The notes under the pieces were generated by a model, which was not told the DNA's origin, did not search any database, and saw nothing but the letters and a program-made list of their open reading frames with translations. 20,819 nucleotides of DNA from Clostridiaceae bacterium (GTDB lineage: Bacteria > Bacillota > Clostridia > Saccharofermentanales > UBA5734): the NCBI GenBank assembly GCA_012729935.1, contig JAAYBY010000055.1, forward strand, positions 1-20,819. Direction: 5' to 3'. Below, in pieces: positions 1-6,619 of the stretch. The position numbers were made by a program, and so were the translations under genes. The stretch's first letter is position 1; each line of letters starts with the position of its first letter.

Positions 1-1819
1 ATCGTCCGGAAAGAAAAAACGAATGATAATGATAGGGGGCAGTGACAAAGAGCGCATCCGGGTCCGTGTGATCTTTAATCCACACGGCAAGCGATGAGTT
101 GAGCTGGATACTGACCGTATTAACATTGATATTTTTTACGATGATCCATTCTTCAACACCTGTTATGGTTAACAAAATAACCAGAATCCCAACCAGAATG
201 CGTTTCATGATCAGCGGCGCCTTAAATCTGCCGGTGACTGGCTCGCGCGGTAACATTTTTCTTTTTTTCTGCCAGATATGTGAGATCAGATCTGCAATGT
301 AAATATTTAGTATGGCAATGGAAGCAATTAATAATTTATGATTCACAGTTACGTCAGGCGTGAGCGACACTGTGAATGTAAAAATGACGGGCATAAACAA
401 GCTGATAATAACCAGTTTGCGTTCGGTCCCTTTCATTACGAAAGCCGCGATAACAAGTGGTATCAGGATTCCTGTTACGAGCAGCAAATATTTTAGAATT
501 GCCAGGAATGAATCGTCGTCAGCCAGAAACCCAATGAGGATTGCTGGTTTGACCACCTGTGTGGCATGGCCGGAAAAAAACCGAGATTGGACAAGGGCAG
601 AAGTGAGGGCAGTCAGCCCGAGCGTTAAGAAGCTAAGTCTGTTATTGGCAAAAAGTGCCAGCGGAACCAGGACGAGCAAAAGCCAAACCAGCGCTGATCC
701 GTGCCAGTAGGGCAGGAAAAGCATAATCAGAAGAGCCGGAACCAAGCGCTTTCGATTTGTTGAAAGGTGGATCAGCCAGGTATCCCGCCGGAAAAAGCGG
801 CTGATGCTATTGTTGGCCAGTCCTGTTTTTACATCCGGAAGGATCAGAAGGAGAACGATCAAGGCCAATGATAATCCCGAGAGAAAATGTCGTTGATTGG
901 CATAGACATTAACACCCCAAAGGCCCCAGTCGTCATGCGTCGTGCTGCCGATGAAGGTCCGCTGGTTCAGAAGACTTTGCATGATGTTCAGTGTTCTGCC
1001 TGATTGATGAGCCTCCTGTAAAAGACCAACCAAATGAGACCAGAATGCAGTGGAGCTTCGAAAGAATAACAGCAAGGGTGTCAACAGGTAGGTAAACAGA
1101 CGCCCTGTTAATCGATATGCCAGAGAACCGAGAAGCAGACAGAATGAAACCAGCGAAAGGATACTGGGCAGATTGATTGCCCACTCCATCGGTAAATCGA
1201 GAAAATACAGATTTGCACACAGGAAATAATACATAAAATGGTAGGAAATGCCGTCCCCGCCAAAATGCGGATATTGCGTTGGCCAGTTGCGCCCTTCGGA
1301 GAATGAAGCGGTTAAAGCTGTATGTGGGGCAAAATCGCCGAAAACAGAATAGCCGGCATGCAGGTAATCACCGGTCTGGTAGAAGGTATAGTGCATCAGC
1401 CAGTAGGCCAGAGCACACCAGAAGACAATGAGTAACACAAAACGAAAGCCGGTGCCTGACTGTATTGAGCGGACCAGTACGGGCCACTTCGATTGTTCAA
1501 AATGAAAACGTTGTCTGGAGAAATAAATGCCGAAAACCGTTATTGCGGTAATCATGATCATCAGATTGGCAACCAGCAGCGGGTGGACTGATTCCGGAAG
1601 CGCACGGTTCAAAGCAGCAGCAAACAGATAGGTGAGCCAGCTGTTGAGCAGCAGTCCAAGCATCAGGGAAGCAGAAAACTGAAAGAGAAAAGAGGGCCAG
1701 GGCGATGATGTTTTTTCAGTCGGATTGCATTGAAGCAAAAGATGGGGATCCGGGACCGCAGCATGAAAAATGATCCATCCGGTAAGCCAGGCCAATAAAA
1801 TCCAGATCAGTGCAATCAT
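1..1819 (-). CDS. Multi-span membrane protein, GT-C glycosyltransferase-like, 3' end beyond window
   Basis: The minus strand is open from an ATG at 1819 through position 1, giving at least 606 codons with no stop, so the C-terminus lies outside the window. The protein is very hydrophobic, with many predicted membrane segments (roughly residues 1-21, 44-70, 81-100, 127-146, 215-240, and more to about 560). A long loop after the fourth segment carries GDFAPH (D162, H166) and then SFSEGRNWPTQYPHFGGDG. An acidic motif in an early outer loop is what polyprenol-phosphate-sugar-dependent GT-C transferases usually show, so I infer a role in sugar transfer at the outer membrane face; the exact reaction is unknown. 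Its ATG overlaps the TGA of the upstream glycosyltransferase as ATGA, implying coupled translation. It could instead be a flippase or a polymerase-like protein. That it is a gene is well supported; its function is not. Confidence 0.8.
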   Translation of the reverse strand, partial: MIALIWILLAWLTGWIIFHAAVPDPHLLLQCNPTEKTSSPWPSFLFQFSASLMLGLLLNSWLTYLFAAALNRALPESVHPLLVANLMIMITAITVFGIYFSRQRFHFEQSKWPVLVRSIQSGTGFRFVLLIVFWCALAYWLMHYTFYQTGDYLHAGYSVFGDFAPHTALTASFSEGRNWPTQYPHFGGDGISYHFMYYFLCANLYFLDLPMEWAINLPSILSLVSFCLLLGSLAYRLTGRLFTYLLTPLLLFFRSSTAFWSHLVGLLQEAHQSGRTLNIMQSLLNQRTFIGSTTHDDWGLWGVNVYANQRHFLSGLSLALIVLLLILPDVKTGLANNSISRFFRRDTWLIHLSTNRKRLVPALLIMLFLPYWHGSALVWLLLVLVPLALFANNRLSFLTLGLTALTSALVQSRFFSGHATQVVKPAILIGFLADDDSFLAILKYLLLVTGILIPLVIAAFVMKGTERKLVIISLFMPVIFTFTVSLTPDVTVNHKLLIASIAILNIYIADLISHIWQKKRKMLPREPVTGRFKAPLIMKRILVGILVILLTITGVEEWIIVKNINVNTVSIQLNSSLAVWIKDHTDPDALFVTAPYHYHSFFLSGR

Positions 1820-2769
1820 GGCCGGTCAATTGGACCTTCAACGTCTTGTTCAACAGGACCAGCGGTCTCAGAGACAATGTAGCGCGGACGTCCTTTAACT
1901 TCCTGGAAAATTCGGGCAATATAGATGCCGATCAATCCCAGGCTGACCATGATGCATCCGCCGATCAAAAGCTGCAGCAGGATCACTGTTGTAAATCCTG
2001 TCTGGGCATGACCGGAGAAAAATGTAATCAGTGTCTGCACGATCAAAACGGCCGAAAAGATCAGCATGATCAGTCCCAGTATCGTAATGGCGTGCAGGGG
2101 AACAGCTGTAAAACCAGTGATGGCATTTAAGCTGAGAGATAACAGTTTGAAGGGCGACCACTTACTTCTGCCGGCCTTTCGTTCCGCAACTTCAAAATAA
2201 AAAACGGCTCGTTTAAAGCCCAGCCAGGCTGAAAGACCGCGAAAAAAAGTATCCTGCTCCTGCAAACGTCGCCATTGTCGGACAACGCGCTTGTCAAGCA
2301 GCTTAAAATCAGACGCGTTGCGTAGATCATAACCGGTCAGTCGATGAAACAAGCGATAAAAGAGAGATGCATTCATTCGACTGGTCAGAGACTCGCGTCC
2401 GCGTGATTTTTTTACACCCTCGACGATATCGTTACCGTCCTGCCACAGCCGGATCATTTCCGGAATATGTTCTGGCGGATGCTGTAAATCGCCATCCATC
2501 AGAATCACAGCGTCTCCCGTGACCTGGTCCAGACCGGCACAAATCGCTGCTTCTTTGCCAAAATTTCTGGACAGTCGAAGGCCGGAAAGCCGTTGGTTGT
2601 CTCGACAGGCAGCCTCAATGAATGACCAGGTTTCATCTGTAGATCCGTCGTCAACCATCAGGATTTCATAATCTTCACAAACAGACGAAAGGATCGGTAC
2701 GACTGTATCGAGTGTGATCGGCACCATTTCCTGTTCATTATAAAACGGAATCAGTAAGGAGATTTTCAT
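1816..2769 (-). CDS. GtrB/DPM1-like family 2 glycosyltransferase with two C-terminal membrane segments
   Basis: This 317-residue protein probably makes a polyprenyl-phosphate-linked sugar from a nucleotide sugar at the inner face of the membrane. The GT2 fold starts at once (ISLLIPFYNE, residues 3-12). It has MVDDGST (D40, D41), the LSRNFGKEAA stretch, the metal-binding MDGDLQHPPE (D92, D94), a KAGRSKW motif near residue 200, and two membrane segments at about 226-250 and 261-286, the standard layout for bactoprenol glucosyltransferases. An earlier in-frame ATG at 2838 would add 23 residues, but 2769 has GGAGG five bases upstream and begins exactly where the family begins, so I chose it. The next gene overlaps by four bases and encodes a large membrane protein, which fits a donor-maker plus transferase pair. 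The family is clear; the sugar is unknown. Confidence 0.9.
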   Translation of the reverse strand: MKISLLIPFYNEQEMVPITLDTVVPILSSVCEDYEILMVDDGSTDETWSFIEAACRDNQRLSGLRLSRNFGKEAAICAGLDQVTGDAVILMDGDLQHPPEHIPEMIRLWQDGNDIVEGVKKSRGRESLTSRMNASLFYRLFHRLTGYDLRNASDFKLLDKRVVRQWRRLQEQDTFFRGLSAWLGFKRAVFYFEVAERKAGRSKWSPFKLLSLSLNAITGFTAVPLHAITILGLIMLIFSAVLIVQTLITFFSGHAQTGFTTVILLQLLIGGCIMVSLGLIGIYIARIFQEVKGRPRYIVSETAGPVEQDVEGPIDRP

Positions 2770-2797
2770 GACTGCCTCCACTGCTATTTTGATTAAC

Positions 2798-2828
2798 ATT
2801 TTACCACAGCAGACAAACAACGCTACAA
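2798..2828 (-). promoter_or_regulatory. Possible promoter for the glycosyltransferase pair
   Basis: On the minus strand an extended -10 of the form TGG-TAAAAT lies at 2806-2798, with a weak TTGTAG nineteen bases upstream (2828-2823). It sits about 30 bases before the chosen start at 2769. The -35 match and spacing are poor, so the call rests mainly on the extended -10. Confidence 0.35.
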
Positions 2829-2874
2829 CTCTATTCATTTAATCATGAAACATAAACGAATTTCCCGGTTGGCA

Positions 2875-2903
2875 TTGATCTGGCAGGTGGTTCAGTATAC
2901 AAT
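2875..2903 (+). promoter_or_regulatory. Sigma-A-type promoter for pgk-tpiA
   Basis: TTGATC at 2875-2880 and TACAAT at 2898-2903 are separated by 17 bases, a good match to the housekeeping consensus. The predicted start near 2910 leaves a leader of about 57 bases before the ATG at 2967. The divergent glycosyltransferase unit starts on the other side of this 197-base gap. Confidence 0.6.
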
Positions 2904-2966
2904 ACAAGGTGGTTTTATGACCTTTGATAATTACGGCAGATAACTATTTTTTAGGAGCGTGACAAA

Positions 2967-4919
2967 ATGACTATGCTGAAAAAGAACGTGACCGACATTG
3001 ATGTGCGTGGTAAACGCGTGATCGTCCGAGTGGATTTTAATGTCCCGCTGGATAAAAAGACCGGTGAGATTACAGACGATAAGCGGATCCAGGCCGCATT
3101 GCCGACGATCCGTTACCTCATTGAGGCTCAAGCGAAAATTATTCTTGTATCTCATCTGGGACGTCCGAAAGCCGGACCGGAAGCAAAGTTTTCGATGAAA
3201 CCAGCTGTTGATCGTTTATCTGAACTCATTGGGCAGCCGGTCACTCTGGCAGCCGATGTCATCGGTGAAGATGCGAAACATAAGGCAGAGCTTTTGCAGC
3301 CCGGTGATGTCCTGATGCTTGAAAACGTGCGTTTTCATAAAGAAGAGACGAAAAACGATCCTGTATTTGCCCGCTCTCTGGCCTCGATGGCTGAGATTTA
3401 CGTCAATGACGCGTTTGGAACCGCTCATCGCGCCCATGCGTCGACAGCCGGACTGGCTCGCTATCTGCCCGCTGTTTCAGGCTTTCTGATTCAAAAAGAG
3501 CTTGATGTGATGGGCCAGGCCCTTCAGAATCCGAAAAGACCATTTGTTGCCATTCTTGGTGGCGCGAAAGTCTCGGATAAAATCGGTGTTATCGAAAATT
3601 TAATGGATAAAGTGGATACCCTGATTATTGGTGGCGGTATGTCGTATACGTTTTTTGCAGCCATGGGTAAGGAGATCGGCTGCTCTTTGTGTGAGACAGA
3701 CAAGATCGATTTGGCAAAAAGCCTGATCGAAAAAGCGGAAAAACAGAACATCAATCTGCTTTTGCCGGTAGATACAGTAATTGCTGAAACATTTGCTGCC
3801 GATGCGCCTTCACAGATCGTCTGTTCCGGTAAGGTCCCTGAAGGCTGGATGGGACTCGATATCGGGCCGAAATCCATCAGTGAGTTTACAGAAGTGATAA
3901 AAGACGCAGCGACAATCGTTTGGAACGGGCCGATGGGTGTTTTTGAATTTGAAGCGTTCGCTGGTGGTACCCGCGAAATTGCCCGGGCAGTTGCAGATTC
4001 TGACGCTGTATCGATTATCGGCGGCGGTGATTCCGCTGCAGCGATTGAACTGCTGGGTTTTGCGGACCGTGTCACACACATTTCGACAGGCGGCGGTGCT
4101 TCGCTTGAATTTTTGGAAGGTAAAGTGCTGCCGGGTGTTGATGCGCTGCTTGACAAGAACCCTCGCCGCACAATGGCAGCAGGCAACTGGAAAATGAATG
4201 CCGGAACGCCTGCAGAAGCACTGAAACTGGTGGAAGCGCTCAAACCGGCTGTCGCGAAGGCGGCGTCCGAAGTCGTCGTTGCGGTACCGTATACAGCATT
4301 GGCATCGGTTGTGGAAGCCTGCTCCTACACAAACATAAAAGTGGCAGCTCAGAATTGCCACGATCAGGACAGCGGTGCCTTTACCGGTGAAATATCTGCC
4401 AAGATGCTAGCTGGAATGGGTGTTTCCCATGTCGTGATCGGGCACTCTGAACGGCGCCAGTATTTCGCAGAAACGGATGAATCAGTCAACCGTAAAATAA
4501 AAGCAGCTCTTAACTGGGGACTACGGCCGATTGTTTGCTGCGGAGAAACGCTGGATCAGCGTGAATCAGGTGAAACCCTGTCCCTGATCCATAGTCAGAT
4601 CGTCGCTGCATTTGAGAATCTCACGATTGCTCAAGCTGCTTTTGTAACGGTTGCTTACGAGCCCATTTGGGCAATCGGAACCGGCAAGGTAGCAACTGAT
4701 GAGCAGGCGCAGGAGGTCTGTGCCCAGATTCGCAAAACAATTTCCGAATTATATGATGAAGAAACAGCTGCATCGATGCGCATACTCTACGGTGGATCTG
4801 TTAATGCAGCCAATGCTTCCGGTCTTTTTGCGCAACCGGATATTGATGGCGGACTGGTCGGCGGTGCCTCGTTGAAGTCAGATGACTTTTCGGTTATTTG
4901 TCTTGCCGGTCATGCCTGA
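2967..4919 (+). CDS. pgk-tpiA: Fused phosphoglycerate kinase-triosephosphate isomerase
   Basis: One 650-residue chain carries two consecutive glycolytic enzymes. Residues 1 to about 395 are phosphoglycerate kinase (1,3-bisphosphoglycerate + ADP to 3-phosphoglycerate + ATP): RVDFNVPL (21-28), SHLGRP (62-67), ENVRFH, GGAKVSDKIGVIENL near 198, NGPMGVFE near 320 and GGGDSAAA near 350. After a linker of only about ten residues, 403-650 are triosephosphate isomerase (dihydroxyacetone phosphate to glyceraldehyde 3-phosphate): GNWKMN with K409, GHSERR with H493, AYEPIWAIGTGK with catalytic E565, and the phosphate-gripping YGGSV. Both halves are full length with intact active sites. The start at 2967 is supported by AGGAG nine bases upstream. 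Such fusions are known in Thermotogales. Neither gap nor eno is adjacent; gpmI follows after 69 bases. Confidence 0.98.
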   Translation: MTMLKKNVTDIDVRGKRVIVRVDFNVPLDKKTGEITDDKRIQAALPTIRYLIEAQAKIILVSHLGRPKAGPEAKFSMKPAVDRLSELIGQPVTLAADVIGEDAKHKAELLQPGDVLMLENVRFHKEETKNDPVFARSLASMAEIYVNDAFGTAHRAHASTAGLARYLPAVSGFLIQKELDVMGQALQNPKRPFVAILGGAKVSDKIGVIENLMDKVDTLIIGGGMSYTFFAAMGKEIGCSLCETDKIDLAKSLIEKAEKQNINLLLPVDTVIAETFAADAPSQIVCSGKVPEGWMGLDIGPKSISEFTEVIKDAATIVWNGPMGVFEFEAFAGGTREIARAVADSDAVSIIGGGDSAAAIELLGFADRVTHISTGGGASLEFLEGKVLPGVDALLDKNPRRTMAAGNWKMNAGTPAEALKLVEALKPAVAKAASEVVVAVPYTALASVVEACSYTNIKVAAQNCHDQDSGAFTGEISAKMLAGMGVSHVVIGHSERRQYFAETDESVNRKIKAALNWGLRPIVCCGETLDQRESGETLSLIHSQIVAAFENLTIAQAAFVTVAYEPIWAIGTGKVATDEQAQEVCAQIRKTISELYDEETAASMRILYGGSVNAANASGLFAQPDIDGGLVGGASLKSDDFSVICLAGHA

Positions 4920-4941
4920 TGAGAGATTAGAAGCAATTGAC

Positions 4942-4970
4942 AAAAGAGCCACGGTTAACGCGGCTCTTTT
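4942..4970 (+). terminator. Hairpin between pgk-tpiA and gpmI, terminator or attenuator
   Basis: AAAAGAGCC (4942-4950) pairs with GGCTCTTTT (4962-4970), and an inner CG/CG pair closes a GTTAA loop. The T run is only four bases and the gpmI ribosome binding site begins four bases later, so it may end transcription partially and lower gpmI output relative to pgk-tpiA rather than fully separate the genes. The symmetric A and T flanks would also work on the other strand. Confidence 0.65.
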
Positions 4971-4988
4971 CTGAAAGGAACAGATGAT

Positions 4989-6545
4989 ATGGCAAAATTA
5001 AGCAAGCGTCCCGTCGTATTGATGATTCTCGACGGATTCGGATATAACCCGTCCGAAACCGGTAACGCGGTCATGGCTGCAAAGACGCCAAACATTGATC
5101 ATTTGCGCAGTCAGTATCCCCACACCTTGATCCGCACCAGCGGAATGGATGTCGGTCTACCGGAAGGGCAGATGGGAAATTCGGAAGTCGGTCATACCAA
5201 CATGGGCGCAGGGCGGATTGTCTATCAGGAGTTGACTCGAATTACTAAGGCGGCCGAAGAGGGTGATTTCTGCCGTAATGAAGCATTAACCGGTGCGGTT
5301 GAGAATTGCCGCAACCACGGCTCGGCACTTCATCTCTTCGGACTTCTGTCAGACGGAGGTGTTCACAGTCATAACACGCATTTATATGCCCTGCTGAAGA
5401 TGGCACAAGAAGCTCAGCTTCCGAATGTGTTTATTCACGCATTTTTTGACGGCAGAGATGTACCGCCGGATTCGTCGCTCGAATTTACCCGTCAGTTGAT
5501 TGACATGATAGATGAAATTGGTACCGGTAAAATCGCAACACTAGCAGGTCGATATTATGCGATGGATCGTGACAACCGCTGGGAGCGGGTTGAAAAAGCT
5601 TATCGAGCGATTGTCTGCGGTGAAGGTGTGCAGGCAGAGGACCCCCTGGCGGCAATTGAAGCATCTTACGCGGCAGGCATTATGGATGAATTCGTTTTGC
5701 CGACTGTCATCACAACGGATGGCCGGGCGACCGGTTCTGTTCAGGCAAACGACTCTGTCATTTTTTATAATTTCAGACCCGATCGTGCCCGTGAGATTAC
5801 ACGCGCCTTGAAGGATCCGGATTTTTCCGGATTTTCAAGACCGCAAGGGAGCTTTCCTCTTTACTACGTCACGCTGACACAATATGATCAGGAATTCGAT
5901 GCGTTTCCCGACCTTCATGTCGCTTATCGACCCGAATCTCTGGCAAATACATTGGGATCGTGGATTTCGGACCATCACTTGACGCAGCTGCGGATCGCCG
6001 AAACTGAAAAGTATCCGCATGTGACGTTCTTTTTTAACGGAGGAGTTGAAAAAGAATATCCTGGAGAGGATCGTTGCCTGATTCCATCACCTTCGGTTGC
6101 GACGTATGATTTAAAACCGGAAATGAGCGCTGATGAGGTTGCAGAAGAAGCCGTCAGAAGAATCCAGTCTGAAAAATATGATGTGATTATTCTGAATTTT
6201 GCCAACTGTGACATGGTGGGTCATACCGGATTCTTTGATGCCGCTGTCAAAGCAGTTGAAACAGTAGACCGCTGTGTCGGACTGGTTGTAGATGCTGTTC
6301 TTGAGAAAAAAGGTATTTTGCTTCTAACAGCAGATCACGGCAATGCAGAGCAGATGATCGATCCGGCCTCGGACGGCCCGTTTACCGCACATACAACCAA
6401 TCCTGTTGAACTGATCATTGCCGGTGCCGGATCCTGTGATCTGATGGAAGGCCGCCTGGCAGATATCGCACCGACGCTGCTGCATTTGATGGAACTCCCG
6501 GTTCCGGATGAAATGACAGGTCGAAATTTGGTTGTTTGCCCCTGA
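4989..6545 (+). CDS. gpmI: Cofactor-independent 2,3-bisphosphoglycerate phosphoglycerate mutase
   Basis: The 518-residue protein interconverts 3-phosphoglycerate and 2-phosphoglycerate using Mn2+ and a phosphoserine intermediate. It belongs to the alkaline phosphatase superfamily and matches the usual family length of about 510-515. D15 in MILDGFG is a metal ligand and S65 in GQMGNSEVGH is the phosphorylated serine. Further hallmarks are LFGLLSDGGVHSH, HAFFDGRDVPP, AGRYYAMDRDNRWER, FFNGGVE, ANCDMVGHTG and TADHGNAEQM near residue 450. AAAGGAA sits eight bases before the ATG. It lies downstream of pgk-tpiA, which makes its substrate, with a hairpin between them. Its last codons overlap the -35 region of the next gene, and its stop lies inside a small palindrome. 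Confidence 0.97.
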   Translation: MAKLSKRPVVLMILDGFGYNPSETGNAVMAAKTPNIDHLRSQYPHTLIRTSGMDVGLPEGQMGNSEVGHTNMGAGRIVYQELTRITKAAEEGDFCRNEALTGAVENCRNHGSALHLFGLLSDGGVHSHNTHLYALLKMAQEAQLPNVFIHAFFDGRDVPPDSSLEFTRQLIDMIDEIGTGKIATLAGRYYAMDRDNRWERVEKAYRAIVCGEGVQAEDPLAAIEASYAAGIMDEFVLPTVITTDGRATGSVQANDSVIFYNFRPDRAREITRALKDPDFSGFSRPQGSFPLYYVTLTQYDQEFDAFPDLHVAYRPESLANTLGSWISDHHLTQLRIAETEKYPHVTFFFNGGVEKEYPGEDRCLIPSPSVATYDLKPEMSADEVAEEAVRRIQSEKYDVIILNFANCDMVGHTGFFDAAVKAVETVDRCVGLVVDAVLEKKGILLLTADHGNAEQMIDPASDGPFTAHTTNPVELIIAGAGSCDLMEGRLADIAPTLLHLMELPVPDEMTGRNLVVCP

Positions 6546-6561
6546 GGGGCTATGGTATAAT
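6532..6561 (+). promoter_or_regulatory. Extended -10 promoter for PFOR with a palindromic spacer
   Basis: A perfect TATAAT at 6556-6561 is preceded by TGG (6553-6555), giving an extended -10. A TTGTTT at 6532-6537, 18 bases upstream, can serve as -35. The spacer holds the palindrome GCCCCTGAGGGGC (6538-6550), which includes the gpmI stop codon in its centre. Expected transcription start is near 6568, leaving a leader of about 50 bases. Confidence 0.7.
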
Positions 6562-6597
6562 ATGGTTTGCCCTAACAACTATTGCTCGAACGGGCAA
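6534..6597 (+). repeat. Repeated GTTTGCCC elements around the PFOR promoter
   Basis: The octamer GTTTGCCC occurs at 6534-6541, overlapping the -35, and again at 6565-6572, near the transcription start, exactly 31 bp apart. GGGCAA, the inverted core, lies at 6592-6597 just before the ribosome binding site. The second and third copies could also form a 6-bp RNA stem with a 19-base loop in the leader. The spacing of about three helical turns is what a DNA-binding regulator would use, but no known operator was recognised. Confidence 0.4.
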
Positions 6598-6619
6598 TGA
6601 AAAATAAAGGAGAATTTTC

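Noticed and set aside
99..1220. Short frames on either strand in the first 1.2 kb
   Set aside because: The continuous minus-strand frame from 1819 to 1 covers the region and has consistent membrane-protein composition; the short frames are shadows.
2770..2966. Riboswitch or structured leader upstream of pgk-tpiA
   Set aside because: The gap of about 200 bases is AT-rich, the predicted leader is only about 57 bases, and no recognisable aptamer or attenuator hairpin was found.
4100..4200. Programmed frameshift between PGK and TPI
   Set aside because: The frame is continuous through the junction and no slippery heptamer or downstream pseudoknot candidate was seen.
3524..4361. Long minus-strand reading frames (183 and 239 codons) inside pgk-tpiA
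   Set aside because: They lie opposite a clearly coding, well conserved gene, have low-complexity Ser/Ala-rich or Cys/Arg-rich translations, and lack family motifs; they are antisense shadows.
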